64,000 nucleotides of DNA, from NCBI RefSeq assembly GCF_000003815.2, contig NC_049980.1:18812059-18876058 (forward strand), written 5' to 3'. Of this stretch, positions 25,501-39,321 are shown piece after piece; position 1 is the stretch's first letter; each line of letters begins with the position of its first letter. Both the position numbers and the translations under genes were made by a program. The notes under the pieces were generated by a model. The model did not search any database. It had not been told where the DNA came from and saw only the letters and a list, made by a program, of their open reading frames with translations. The stretch comes from Branchiostoma floridae. Its lineage: Eukaryota; Chordata; Leptocardii; Amphioxiformes; Branchiostomatidae.

Positions 25501-27927
25501 CACTGCTGGCTTTCTGCTCCCCCCACAACGGAAGAGGAGAGACTAGAGGGGAAAGCCATCACTCCAATCTTCTATCCTACCTGTTGCCTGTAGTAACACA
25601 GTAATGTTGCCTATATGACGATACTAAAGTCTAGGCACCATTCCTGTGTTTCTCTCGGCGGCTAGGTGATTGCCGCCCGCCAGACTAGGACACAGGTACC
25701 CGCTGTTTTCCATCCTCCAAGCCAAGCCAGGTAAGCGAGTGTCTTAACGAATTAGAATTACTAGCTGATATGTGCAACAAAAACATATCGTCTTTAAAAA
25801 TACACTGAATGGACGACATGCATTAAGTATGGGACTATACCGTTCAAGCTGCCATGATTATGGATCGAGGTTTTGTATCTTTATGAAAGACTTAACTCTA
25901 AAACCGTTGCGTGGGTGTCATGGTGGCACAAACATCTCACATTCCGGTTTTAATTTCTCTATTCTCGGCTGCGTTAAATCGTAACCACTTTCGTGCTATA
26001 TGTATGTGTTTTAACTTGTCATTTGGGTAGCGAGTGTAAGGAGCCCCGGTAGAAATAGGATGGTACCCAGGCCATACCAAACCAGGTTCCGTGTAAATGT
26101 AAACATGTTACTTCTATCTACCTATGTGCAATTCTACATCTAAAACTAATAAAACGCCAAGACTAAAGCAGAATTCGTCCTACTTTTTTCCAACTGACGT
26201 TTCAATTTGTCATTGAATAGTCATATTTGAGCCTAGCCTGTCTCATCCGAGTAATTTTTGGAATCAGTATAAAGGGAAACCTTTACAGTGTGCGGGTCCA
26301 GGCCATCTTTTCCTTTCAATCTACTCTCCTCAAGTGTAATGCCATTTATCATGTTGTCTTCGATGCGATAACGCATTCATGCGCAAGCAGCTATACTTCC
26401 TGCTGCAAAATATGCCTTTTGAGGTGCTACGTTTGGAGATTCTACACGCTGATCAGAGCTTTGCCCGTTTTGGTGGTGCAGTCCAGATGAGTTGGCTCCT
26501 TGTACAATTTCTGCGAGAAGAGGGGCTAATACATACGTATAAATCTTATATATATGAGCACGGTCATTCTTTCCATAAGATAAAGGTGCTGAGCAAAATC
26601 TATCGGTAGCATATTTTTTTGCGTTTGTCGCAAGGAAAAAGTACCGATTATTTTGAAAGTAAACGCCGTTTCAAGCAGATGATATTTGCCGTAGGAAAAG
26701 AACCGATTGATCAAATAAACATACGTAATACTAAAACCGTGAAAATGATACCCTCCAGAAAATGTTTGTGGGTTCTCTGCTTTTCCGACCTTTTCATTCC
26801 CTCTTAGTGGTATTCTATACCAGTTAATCTTGTATGAATATTCGTTTCCAAATGCCACCCGCTTCGACGGCGGGATCACATAACACACGGGGGCATTTTG
26901 GCCCGGCGTTTTTGTCTGATGTTTCAAAGACAAACCTAGCCTTCAAAACGTATTCATTCGAATCTACAGTATCGACAGATTCTGGCACGATGTTGTATTT
27001 TGAAGTCAACAACCACCTGTTAACGCTCTAGTACATCGGCTTTCGGTCGGTATGAGAGAACTCACAGAAATACACATCTGTGCGCTGCGTAAACACTTCA
27101 AAAGAAGCAGCCCGTTACGTTTATTATTTTGATTGGTTTTGAAGAACCTTTCATCTAGTCTCCGTCAGAATTGGAATTGCGAAGAATTTAGTCAACCTAA
27201 AGAAGCATAGGGACTAATAAATTTCAGTAACGAATTCGAATTTCTGCCTTTAAAATGTTGATTCTAAATGTTTTTCAAAAAGAGAGATTTTTGCCGTAAC
27301 GCATATTTTTCTTGATAGTGTTCTTTTTCTCGTTCCACGTCGTGTCTCAGTACTGATCTTGTTCGCTTGTGACATTTACCCCGGCCCCAAATGAGCTCCC
27401 CAAATGCCAAGTGACACCTAAAATCTGCGTGGGACCAGAGTCTGAATATAGGTGTGGGAGGATTGAAACCCGGAAAGGAAACTGGCTTTTTATTACCGAC
27501 CGCCACAAATTCAAAGTAGGAATCAAACATGTACTACATTTCCTTCATTCGCCTTACGAATGCCACTATATTTTGTTTTGTTTTTTTTGTTATTGTTTAA
27601 CATTTGACAATTATGCTTTTCACTTCACCGGCACCGTGTTGTATGTATGGCTGTCCCAAGAGTCCATTCCATATGGCGGGAGGATTATAGTCTCTAGCCT
27701 ATGTACTCAATTGTTTTCAAAACCATCTGGGTTTTACGCTGGTTATGTGGGAAGTGCTTTGTTTTAAAGAAAGAAATAACAGATTTGGGTGGCGATTGGA
27801 GAGCTCTTACTCGCCGGGGTGAAAGAAAAGACCAAAGTCTTACCCCGCTAGTCTCCTCCGCAGACTCCTAAAAGCGCTGGCTTTTATATTCGGGTGAGCG
27901 CTGGATAGCGTGAAAACTATCAGAAAA
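22553..27927. other. intergenic, no gene recognised
   Basis: A 60-bp-period duplication lies at 24286-24394. A GC-richer patch at 24800-25730 contains a TATATAG on the plus strand (24822) and ends in a good donor-like CCAG|gtaagc at 25731; this could be a promoter with an untranslated first exon but no downstream exon was found. Remaining frames, including 26526-26933 minus, are not recognisable. Confidence 0.3.
24286..24394. repeat. two-copy tandem duplication, 60-bp period
   Basis: 49 bp beginning TTAGTTTAGGTAACAAACGT appear identically at 24286 and 24346 with an 11-bp spacer. The period is a multiple of three, so open frames on both strands run through both copies. Confidence 0.9.
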
Positions 27928-28014
27928 GGTTTCGGTCGGGGAGCTAGTAGTGGCCGTGATTTTTAACGTCTTTTTCACTTTTAGCTTCCCGACCGAAGCC
28001 TCTGCTTGGAGAGA
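27928..28014. repeat. hairpin ending in the CTCCAAGCAGAGG tip
   Basis: GGTTTCGGTCGGGGAGCT at 27928-27945 is the near inverse of AGCTTCCCGACCGAAGCC at 27983-28000. The right arm runs into CTCTGCTTGGAGAG, the inverse of the family tip found at 334, 1211, 1546 and 40016. Probably a further relative of that element family. Confidence 0.65.
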
Positions 28015-31000
28015 AGGAGACTGTCTCTCCGGGCACTAGAGAACCTTAGCCCATGTTGACAATCGCGAATCAGCGCTGCGGCCAAAAAAAAATTAAAGCC
28101 AGCACTGCTAGAATTCTTCGAAAGAGGTTATACCCCGCAGACTCCACAAAAGGTCACAAAGGCCGCCCGGCTCGTTACAGAGCGTGTTTAGACCCGTGAA
28201 ATCGCACAAAAGAAGATTTTGGGCATAGCAGTAATCGCCATAATGGGTGACACTTGTTCTCATTAGTAGAGATTACGGCGCGAATTTGCGCCTCAATACG
28301 GGCGGTCTGAATGTGTATGGAGTGGTGTGGTGTTCGCTTTCTCAGCTCACAAGGCCCGTTAGCCTACCGGCGTACAAAATCAATAGGGGCACAGCCTGTC
28401 TGCTTGTCTTCTGATTACCAGGCCCTTCCCATTCTAGTTTGTATCCAAGTTGCACTTTAGGTTCACATGTTTTCTTGATAGTCCGTTGGCAGCACTACAT
28501 TTCTGAAAATGTTGCCTCTGACATATTGAATGCAAAACCTTTTTTTTCGATGTCTGGTCAGGTGTGTAATCAAGCTGCACTTAAGTTGAAATATTTATTC
28601 ATTGTTCGTGTCCACATTTTCAGTTCTGTGTCTCAAAAATATTTAAATATACACTACATTTTCTAAATTTTCGATGTCTTGTATTTTTTGCAGTTCGATG
28701 TCAGCAATTAATGTTTGAAAATACCCCTTGCGTCTCAATAATATTCAAATGAACACAATTCAAAATAGCTTTTCTGAATTTTCCAATTTCTTCTCAGCTC
28801 GTTATTTCTGAATATGGCGCCTAAAAATCCATAGAAACACCGAGCAAATGCTTTTTCTGTTAATTAAGAATGTCTTCATCAGTAGTTACCACAGTAAGGG
28901 TAGTGGATCGTTACAAGTACGTGGCATGGGTTTGTACATACTGCTTAGCATTCGGAAGTTGTCGTTCTTGACATTTCCCTTTCATGTCGCGCTCAGTCCG
29001 GCTCGTTCGAGGCACACAGAGAGGTGCAGCAACGCACTGCTTTTTGAGGCACACAGAGGTGCAGCAACGCACTGCTTTTGTAAAATTAACATGTAAAAAA
29101 AATCAGAAATGAATAGCAACAAACAAAACCGAATCAGTTTCCCAATCTTTGAAGCGACCGCACATTCTACAAAGGCACACGTATGTTCATGTATGTACGC
29201 AGTAGTCTTTTTCTTTAATGGTTAGTCTCACTAACTGCTACATTTCAGAATTCCACACGCGTTCACTGTCCGTGTTTCGCTTGCAGATTTTGTTTCGAGA
29301 CCGTCAGTAAATCATATAAACGTACGTCTGGCTCTTGTTGTCAGGTTAAAGAAGTAAGGCGATACTAACTCGATCAGTATACCGACCTGGTCCTAAAGCT
29401 AGGAAAATCCCTTTTCTGTTGGAGGTCGGACTAATTTCGGGTATTTTGCGAAGGATTCTATTTCATTCTTTTTATCCGATTGGTGTTTTAGCGGTGTCTG
29501 TCTCTAATTCCGAACGTCGAGTCGTCTGCAATGTGACCGAGTCTTGTATTTGCTTTCAATCTTTAGCTGTTGTCCTAGCTTGATATACCAGTTACTGATA
29601 CTAAATTGATGAACTCCGTTCCAATACATAAATACGTATGTGTTAGAAAATATCTACTATTTGTAACCAACCACCTATACAGATGGACTTTCATGACAAT
29701 ATATCATTCATTAGTAATATATACATTTTTCATTTAGTGATTTTTTAGCAGAAATGTCCAACCGCTGCATAATAGACCCATGTGCTGAATGGAGTTGATC
29801 TGATTGAATGGCCATTGATTAAAAAGAAGAAAAAAAGATTATGGATTGTAAAGACGATTAGCAGGAAAATTAAGGTCTATTGTTTGGTCAAAAGACACAT
29901 TTTACTAATCTTCCCCCTCATTAAGTCAGCGGGTATTGTAGCTTGTTGAGCCTGGGAAATTGCCATTGCGGATCCCCATAAGGAGAACCTTGTGTTACAT
30001 ATTGAACGAAACGGTTTGGTTCTGTGATCACAGAAGGTCAGTATACGTTAACAGACCGCCATGATATAAAAAGATTCAGGAGACTAGAACTAAACGAAAT
30101 ACATTTAAAGTTAACAGTTGGACATTTGTAGCTAATATTATAGGCCTTGTAAAGCCCGGTGCGAATGGTCTCAAGACTTGACATTTTCAGTTGTTTTTCA
30201 TCCCCAGTGTACATGTATTTGAATGTTGGGTTTTTGTTGATTTCGTTACTTCCGAATCCTAGTTGAAGGCTCGAAAATGCAGTAAAGTGCTTTTTTTTGC
30301 GAGGACACGCCGTATTCCTAATTTATCTCTGATTTATTGTTTGTTGTCGTTCGATAGGGAGAAACGTTCAAATAGCGAAGAAAACACCATTACCAATCAA
30401 AGATGATCGCAGAGTCCTTGCCCCACAAAAACACAGCAAAACACTGCTAGATCCAATTGTTGTTCATTATCTCAATGAGGAGTGTGCATGGTTTCATGTC
30501 TGGAACAGTTTGCGTTAATCGGTGTTCATATCGGTGGCACAATAGATCAGGCTCTAATGGCGATCTTTCTGTCCCAATCCGTAAGCGCGCCCATCCGTAC
30601 ATAAACCAGCGCGCCCACTCATTGGAAAAGAGCGTCGCAATCGTGGTTTGACATTAGGTCCAAATGACATTACTAGGCTTACGAGTTGGGCTTTTTTGTG
30701 TGCTTATTTTAATATGCTTTTTGCTGATTGTATGTCACAGTGAGAATTGACACACAATCGATAAACGACATTTGATAAGTACACACAAAAAAAGTTTATT
30801 TGGCGTGAGGCGTCTTAGCCTGGGTACCATCGACCCTCTGTATTAACTGCAGACTCGATCGTTTCGCCAGCTCACCACAAGCAAAAGGTTGGATCTAGGG
30901 ATTACTGTGGAGGGTGGTGTCCTCCATACCCAGGAGTGGAAAGTTAACCGTGAGAGGTGGTATAACATTTCAGGGCTATAGACATTTCATAAACATTCCA

Positions 31001-33453
31001 AGCCACGGCAATACGAATATGCATACATAATGTGACCGCTTGTACAACAAAATAAGCTAGACGAAGACGTGTACGATTCCAGATTCTTTCTCATTTAAGG
31101 GATTTGCGAGGCAGAATGATGTACTTGTATGCTGGGTATAAGAATACACGAAATATGTCATTTGCAGTTCAGGCGAATTTCACTGACAAAAAAGTATAGA
31201 TTCTGAGAGTTTTACTGTCTTTTGAATCATACTTTTACATCGTGAAATATATTCTCAGTGTCTCCATCAAGTGAAAAGAGGCCCTATTCTTGGAAACCCA
31301 TTGTGCCGTGGCTTCACGCTTTCTGTTCTATTCTTCGTTTCTTTCTTTCTTTGTAACGTTATTGCCGTACCCGGCAAGTTGCCTCACATGTTTGTACCGA
31401 AGAGTGCAAGCTGCCTATCCGGACATAGATATATTTGATCCAACCGCGCACACTGAGATGGGCCCCCATGTTTCTCCTATTTGTTTGTCGACAAGTGTGA
31501 TGAGTTCTTTAACGAGCTCAATGTGTGTCTGTCCTGAAACACGAAGATACGTCCCAAACCGAATATAGGTACTGTACTCACGCTACGCCACGAGTCGAAT
31601 GAGGAAAGTGGCGTGCCGAGTGTTTTTTTTTTCTAATGGTACAATATCGGGATTCGAACTCAGTACCTCAGGCCGCCGTGAAACCTTATTCACGGTAAAT
31701 ATTTCAGTCTTGTGCTTCATACATTTCTTGGTAACACACGTGGTATAGTAATGTGTGACTTTGTGACTACATCGTTTCTTTCCTGTTGTAACAGGGCAAC
31801 ATAACCAGATGTGTTACAAAACTGGACAGCTCTCTGCAACAACTTCTTCACATGTAGTCCACTTTCTTGGTTTGCTATTCGATGACCAGTGGTCAATTTC
31901 AAAAACCCAGTGGTCAAACAATAGCAAACCCGGCGAGTGTGAAAGATCCACCATATAAACATTGATGTTTACCCGTACTTAACAAGTGCATGAATAAATA
32001 TTTCATGGCTATATGGCATCCTAGGAATCTTTTGAAGGGAACAGAAGGCGCACTGGTGAGAGAGAACGTGAAATGTAATGTTATGTATGGTGTGGGTGTT
32101 ATGTACAGTAAGGATACGATTTGTCGTATTATATTATACATGGGGCTAAGCCTGATCTTTTTGAAGATAGGATGTGATGAATCTCACAAATCAGCCTTTC
32201 GGCTGCAAAGAGAGCTCAATCAATCCATCGAGGTTTAGTGTTGTACATTTGTTGCAAATGATATAAAACCTCTTAATTTTCAGCATACCCAAAGTACCTG
32301 TTTTTTTTCATTCTTAAGTTGGTTTCATCTAAAACATTCTCCGATTGTACTCGTATGTTGACCAGAATATATGTCTGATACTAACATGTTTAGCTGCATG
32401 TGATACTTCTGTGTTTCAGTGGTTCAGCGCCTGTGGGAGGGTAGGGAGTCCAACCGACGTCTCTGTTGTCGAAGAAGTGGGACAGTTTTCAACATTAACA
32501 AAAAGATCAAAAGGAAAAAAGAAAAGAAAAAATAATCAGCCATACAAAGGAAAAAAAATCAAAGGAAAGATAGAAGAAATCGAAGATCCCATACCATGAT
32601 GAAATATCGAGTTTTTGTAAATTTCGCAATACCATAGCCATAGTTATCACGAATACTACTAATCCTCCCATCCCTCAATCAATCCCGAGCCACAGTATCT
32701 CTTTCCCATGAGAGAGAAAGATGACCAGCTATTTATACCACACTACTTTCAGGAAGAGGGTGCTGGTCCGTAATGCTACATTAAGAGGATGAACTGAACT
32801 GAACTGAACCTGAGAATACTGCTAGGCAAGAACTACCCATGCGAAACTCCATGCAAAAGTTATGAAAGGATCTGGAGTTATAGGTACGAACAAACATAAC
32901 TAAAGCAGTTCCTGTCGGAGGTGAGCCTCCTTCCCTGGGGTAATAAATCACGTGTGTTAACAACGTATACACGTACACGTTTGCCAGCGATCCTTCCTGC
33001 CACTTGTCATATCATGATGGAATACAGTTACAGTATATATCACGCCATGACGTCAACACTGCATTCCTGTCATTCTTGTCTCTCTGCTAGCTAAAGTGAG
33101 TTAGAGTGGGGTAGAAACTCCCGTGCGCATCCACACGACGTCCGGGGAAACCTCACGAGGCACGGCCCGTGACTGCTGTAATTACCAGGGTAATGATCTG
33201 ACGACTTAACGTGTTAAGTGTCCTTAATTGGGTGATGAGCCTGCCATCAAAGCCTGAAAGAATAAGAGGGACTGTTCAGCACAATTCTGATAAAGGTTGT
33301 ACGTGGTCTGTACATGTGTATGATGGTGTATTGTCACAGTGTATAGATTTTACCACAATATCCGGAAAATAGACGGAGCAGAAATATGCAAGAATATGAA
33401 AAATGCACTAGATGTGGATATGGTTATTTAGAATAACTATAAGAATTACCAAT
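28015..33453. other. intergenic, no gene recognised
   Basis: Includes a 36-bp two-copy tandem repeat at 29009-29078 (GAGGCACACAGAGG, GTGCAGCAACGCACTGC), a tRNA-like fragment at 31625-31695 and a (TGAAC)n run at 32790-32806 that may be a LINE tail. No coding exon supported. Confidence 0.35.
31625..31695 (-). repeat. tRNA-related fragment (possible SINE)
   Basis: The minus strand contains GTTCGAATCCC, a polymerase III B-box match (31649-31659 region), about 30 bases after a CCGTGAA/TTCACGG hairpin, and is followed by an A run. No proper acceptor or T stem can be drawn, so it is not a functional tRNA gene. Confidence 0.3.
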
Positions 33454-33715
33454 AACACACATTGGTTTCAAAACTATAGGTTAACACATACTGGTTTCAA
33501 AACTACAGGTTAACACACACTGGTTTCAAAACTACAGGTTAACACAGACATTGGCTACAGGTTAACACAAACTGGTTTCAAAGCTACTACTTATGTCACA
33601 TACACAAACCACTTGTCTCAAAACTGAAGATTAACACACTTAATACATTTCAAATCTGAAGGCAAACGCATGCTGGTTTCCAAACTAAACGCACACTGTT
33701 TTGAAAACTTAACGT
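33454..33715. repeat. minisatellite, 29-bp unit AACACACACTGGTTTCAAAA
   Basis: Three well-kept units beginning AACACA and ending CTACAGGTT at 33454-33540, then units that are shortened or diverged to about 33715. Unit similarity falls steadily from left to right. No unique spacers, so not a CRISPR-type array. Confidence 0.85.
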
Positions 33716-34934
33716 GCACAGCTTTTAACGCAAACCGGCTACGACAATCGATCGCCCCTTGTACATGTCAGCTCTCGCCCTATATTACAACAATTTGTTG
33801 ATGTTCATGAAGCTACGACGTTTATCATGTACAGGGTGTACTATTTCGGACGTCCTGGACAGCATAATTGTTGTGTATAATCGGGCTTCTGTGAGGAAAA
33901 GGTTCCATTTAGATTGAGCCCATTCCGTCTCCTTCAGTTCAACCCAACCTCAAGGGCAGGCCTTGATAGTCATTAAAGCCTTAATTGGCTTTGCCTTCAG
34001 ACACGAATGGCTTCATGTGTCATACTGCATCCCTTGACAACCCACACGGTAAGAACGCAGGAGGGATCCGGAGAGAGGGAGATAGGGAGCCGGGAATTAA
34101 CTCCAATCAGATATTGTTCAGACAAAAGTTAAAACAAAAGACCCGGTTATTTCTTCGGCTGCCACTGGAAGTGCCTCTTGGTGGGTCATTAACCCTTACA
34201 ATTCTAAATACCAAATCAAATCAAAGCATTTATAGTATACAGTACCACAACTTTTTCTTTGACCAGTGCATTTCTCAGTTTTACTATTTGTGCCCACAAA
34301 AGGATATACGTTTTCCTGTATCTTGACGAGAGAAAAAAACATTGTGATGTCACTGTGATGTCACGTCAAGTCACACATACATACACTAGTACTAGATGAA
34401 CACGAAATTACAGACAACTAGGTCATAAACACGTGAATTGGAAAACATGGTGCTGAAGTGTTCCCTACATACAGAGTACAATCCATACAACAAATTCACA
34501 ACAATTATATAATATCTAACAAAAGAAATAATAAAAATAGTGTTAAATATTAGTCAGTTATTTACAACGACGACGTAAATCGTGACACTATGATACTCAC
34601 AGGGATACATGTAGATGCAAGTACATAATTGCACTTCTGATGGAAGCCATTAGGGAACCCGGGCATAATCCTGTGACCTCATGCCCATTCAATTGTATTA
34701 TGACGGGGGGGGGGGGAGAGTTTGTATAAGCCACATGGCTTTTTTCTGCCCCCTTGCACGTTCTGTTGTTTTCTATAATTTTCTGTGTGTTATCATTTTT
34801 TAAAGTGCAAAATAAAATCAATCAAAATCAATCAGATCTAACCGGTTCTCTCCCAGACAAAGAAAGCTCTATCAAGGTAGAACCTCTTTGCCCAGACCAG
34901 ACCAAGACCCACCCACCGCCAAAATATAAAATAA
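33716..34934. other. intergenic, no gene recognised
   Basis: A possible short exon lies at 33999-34054 (CCTTCAG acceptor, ACACG|gtaaga donor, open in two frames), without a recognisable product. A G run lies at 34706-34716. Confidence 0.25.
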
Positions 34935-35095
34935 CGGTGCACACCCCAGTTTCTTTGAGGTCTCAATTCGAGGCTGTGCAAGGCAAGAGGCCGTTTATTC
35001 CAGAAAATACAGCTGAAGCAGAAAAGCCATGTATGGGAATGGAGGGTTTCAGTTTCTTCACCCTCTCTTCTTTTCGTAGTTTTGTTTTGTTTTGA
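34935..35095 (+). repeat. second copy of the repeat at 11453-11640
   Basis: ACGGTGCACACCCCAGTTTC and the following blocks match the 11453 copy in order. Sequence left of 34935 differs from the LINE fragment found left of 11453, which sets the boundary of the shared unit at ACGGTGC. Confidence 0.75.
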
Positions 35096-35552
35096 GAATC
35101 TAGAAATTAACAGACGTCTAGCAGCGTTGGCTATAATTTCTTTTGGGGAGGGGGAGCGCTCCTAAGCCTCTTACTCTCATTCCAAGAGCTAACTACCACT
35201 TATATAATTAAAAATCAGGACCATGGCATGCCCAGAACTCGAGATATCAAAACCGGAGGTTCCGTTGCAGTGCCTTAACAAGCCGTTAGGAACAAGCCAT
35301 CCAGACCTTCTACAATTATGCTGTCCATTATCATAGTAAGGTTTTCATATTCTACATGTAACTTCCATTGCACTGCAGACATGTGATCACAAAGCCTGAT
35401 TACAGTGCATCGGTTATCAAAGTATTGAATAACAGCTGAAACATCACCTTTTGATTAAGTACTGCGATATGGAGCGACGAAAAGTTAACTAGTAATCACT
35501 TTATTTTCACATCTTAAAAGGTGCCGTGCGCATGCCTAATATCATGTGCCTC

Positions 35553-35618
35553 TACCAGGCTCCACGTGTCGCTGGAAAAGATAGAAATTGGCTAACCAGA
35601 AACATGTGGAGCCTGGTA
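35553..35618. repeat. 66-bp foldback (TACCAGGCTCCACGTGT)
   Basis: TACCAGGCTCCACGTGT at 35553-35569 and its near-perfect inverse ACATGTGGAGCCTGGTA at 35602-35618 enclose 32 bases. Confidence 0.75.
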
Positions 35619-37056
35619 CCGGCCACAAACACGCTTATTCCCTGAAAATGTCTACCGTCAATCTCCCACCAAGCTGACAATACATGATGGGTGGGTAGCG
35701 ACTCCTAGCGGATTACTAGTATGATGCGTGCTCACTAATATCAGACCTAATTTACGCGGATATAATCATAGTAGGGCGCAGTTTTTAATCACGAAAAACC
35801 GTGTAATATGTTGAAGTCGAGGGTATAACCTACAAAATAACTGAAAATCAAAAATAAGTTATGGTTTCGAAATTTTTACGCCTTCTTTGAAATGGAACTG
35901 AACTGAACTGAACTTGAAATGGGATCACGCGGGCGCATACGGAACTGCAGCCGGCTCACCGACTGGCAGTCAGCTGTAAAGGTAACGCGCATTGATACAT
36001 TGGATGGACAGGCATCATGATCTTATATTATGATCTTATATATACATACGATCTGAAAGTTGACTCACTATACTACCATATAACGTTAGTAAAGTGCCCA
36101 GCTGTCTTTCACGTCACAGTGTTTACAGACGCTCCCAGATTTCGGCCGAACTACTTTTTGTACCACTATACGTCATTGAAAAATACTGGGTTCTGCGACC
36201 TCGAGCACAGATTTGTGCCCGCTTTACGCTTACTAAGTTACTGACAGGGACTAGCGAGACACCTGTGTTCCCTGATTTTCGAGAAATTGTAGAGACCGAA
36301 TGTGGCCTTTGACACATTGCGAGAGGGAACTTCCATCACGCTTTATACGGAGACATCCTGAATAAATGTCATTGTTTTACTAATATGTTTGTGAAGTTTT
36401 TTTTCTGATGGGAGGCGCACAAAAAAGGGTTTGGTAGCTCGGTTTTACAGTGGAAACTAGTGAATGACCACAGATTCTAATTGATCCCAACTTGGGACAC
36501 GCATTCCATTCACAAATTGTAGTCTACGTACGGTTCGAAGTCTCACAGAACCTCCGGACTACTCTTCATTTGTCTTTACATCTAGAGAAAAAGCTATGCT
36601 ACTAGTAGTACGGTAGTAGACTACGATGTGTAACAAGTTAGTACCACACTTTAAAATGGCAAGTGTAATTTGGGCCTAACATGCAATGACAGCCTGTTGA
36701 CATGGTTGACTTCATACTTTTTTCACGGTGATTCATTTCAAAGTATGTCTAAGTCCAATAGCTGATGACGAAACTTTTTGGGCGCGAGTCCAAGTATTTA
36801 TCATGACTACGAAGGTCCAATCTTGTCATTGTGAGGCCCAGGGTTGTCCACATGGGTCAGCGTTCTGTATAAGCTTAATATAAACTAGTACTGCTGTTAA
36901 CGTTACAGAAGAATCCAGAACTTCCAGAAATATTTCCTACGAATATTGCATTGATAATCATGGGTCAACTTTTAAAAAATACTTCACACAATCCCGGGGA
37001 ATTGGGAATGAGGGAGGAAGAGCTATATCGTATATCATAGAGTAGAGTAGAGTCTA
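35619..37056. other. intergenic upstream of polyubiquitin
   Basis: No gene recognised. A (TGAAC)n run lies at 35895-35910 and an (AGAGT)n run at 37040-37053; both resemble short LINE tails without bodies. Confidence 0.3.
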
Positions 37057-37365
37057 GCCAGGACGTTATATACATAGTTATTTAACGTTATAAACATATT
37101 TGTTTCAGACGCGTCCTGTCGCACTTTCAATTGCGCAATTATATCTATGACGTACCCAGAATGACCATGACTTGCCTGCACCGACAGTATAAACGAACTT
37201 GTTTGTTCACCCCTGCATTACGGTAAGAAATTTAAATGGTCTAGCCAAGATGTTACATTTATAGCCATCTAATGTAATAATATATTTGCTTCTGACGTGT
37301 CCAGCTCTACTTTCAATTGCGCAATATCTATGACGTAATCCAGAATGACTGTGACTTGCTCACCA
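37057..37365. promoter_or_regulatory. diverged tandem repeat with TGACGT sites upstream of polyubiquitin
   Basis: Two copies of about 130 bp start CTAGCCA at 37057 and 37242. Both contain TTTCAATTGCGCAAT, CTATGACGTA and CAGAATGAC...TGACTTGC. TGACGTA is the half of a CRE/ATF site. The second copy ends about 60 bp before the putative ubiquitin first exon. A regulatory role is inferred from position and motif conservation only. Confidence 0.45.
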
Positions 37366-37377
37366 ATCGTAATGCAG

Positions 37378-37535
37378 TTTTATATCATGTGATTAGAATT
37401 GGCCAATAGACGTTGATGTGGTGCCAAAAATAGTGTCGTCATACAGCATAAGTAGTCGAGCACGTCCGATCGGCGTCATTTCCAGACAAGAAAGAGATTC
37501 GAGTGAAAGAAATCGTCCTTTATCACAGAAAAAAG
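37378..37535 (+). promoter_or_regulatory. polyubiquitin promoter and untranslated first exon
   Basis: TTTTATATCA (37378) could act as a TATA element and GGCCAATAG (37400) is a CCAAT-type box, though their order is the reverse of the usual one. The sequence up to AAAAAAG|gtaagt (donor at 37536) is the likely 5' untranslated exon. The acceptor TTTTTTCAG|AATCATG is at 38398. An intron in the 5' leader is the usual layout of animal polyubiquitin genes. The start of transcription is not determined. Confidence 0.55.
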
Positions 37536-38020
37536 GTAAGTTTCCGCTGAAGTCTGCTCACCAAATCCCAAGTACTTTCCAAGCTTACGATAAGTGTTCA
37601 GAACGATTGGCATACGGTCAGTTTTTTCGATTATGTGCTCTTTTTTGGCGAAAGCTCGCTTGGACTCAATTGGCGCCATTTTGTTGTTTGTCTCGTAATT
37701 TTTCACGACCTGACTCCTGACTCATTTTATTCGTCAAGCACTTAACTTTGTTATGCTGTTATCCAACAGAAGTTGTCCCAGATGAAACAGTAATTTTATT
37801 TACGCAATGGATATTAGCTGCTTCCTGATAACGTTAGGTGAATTTTAGACAAAATGGATGGTCGAACCGACAGCTTCCGAAAATTTATAATTTTTTGGTG
37901 CATGATCAGAAACGGGAACTAGTATGTTTGTGACAGAATGTTCTTCGTTTTGTAACGTTAATCTCATGTATGGTTGAGATTTTGCTCGTTACTTTGAATA
38001 CAGTAAGTTTCTGGTGTTGT

Positions 38021-38035
38021 ATTCTGGAACGTTCG
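38021..38035. promoter_or_regulatory. perfect heat-shock element core in the leader intron
   Basis: TTCTGGAACGTTC gives three alternating units TTC-nn-GAA-nn-TTC with exact spacing (38022-38034), the binding pattern of heat-shock factor trimers. It is about 370 bp upstream of the polyubiquitin ATG. Confidence 0.6.
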
Positions 38036-38168
38036 CTGATAAATTTCTTTGTTTCAGTTATGGGCCTCAGGGCAGCTCTGTTATCTATCATGTGATGATG
38101 ACGTCATAGTTGTTTTTCAACAAGTCCAGACTTGTTAGTTACAGTTAGTAGCGCAGACAGTTTCCGGT

Positions 38169-38216
38169 CAGTTTCTAGGATTACCAGTTTCTAGGATTAC
38201 CAGTTTCTAGGATTGG
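38169..38216. repeat. three-copy 16-bp tandem repeat in the leader intron
   Basis: CAGTTTCTAGGATTAC three times, the last ending GATTGG. Confidence 0.9.
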
Positions 38217-38357
38217 ATATGTCTAGAAAAAAAATCGAAAGTAGACTAGAATTCTATAATGCAAAGCAAGATATTCTAACGTTATGTTACATAATGAAGA
38301 TTGTCCTCAAGAAATATAACGTTTAATTATATCTTTTGTGAGTGAGTAAAGATGTAA

Positions 38358-39092
<735 letters not shown>

Positions 39093-39315
39093 GGCAGTTG
39101 GGCAATCACAGGAGTTGTTCCTCATACGTCAATTCAAAGATCACAAAAATATAATGAACTGATAAGACTCAGCACAGAAGTCTGTATTTGCACTAGCTAT
39201 TCATTCCATGTAGTGTCATTAGAAGAATAGGATGTACTGTCTTGGTATTTTCTGTTGCTATCTATGTTATGTAATCCATTGCCAACCAAGTTATGTAATC
39301 TATTTGTTCTTTGTC

Positions 39316-39321
39316 ATTAAA
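39316..39321 (+). terminator. polyadenylation signal ATTAAA of polyubiquitin
   Basis: ATTAAA 224 bp after the stop, followed within 30 bp by a TG-rich stretch (TTGTGGTCTTATACATGTGG). Confidence 0.6.

Noticed and set aside
33454-33715. CRISPR-like array
   Set aside because: Units abut without unique spacers and the host is a eukaryote; a minisatellite explains it.
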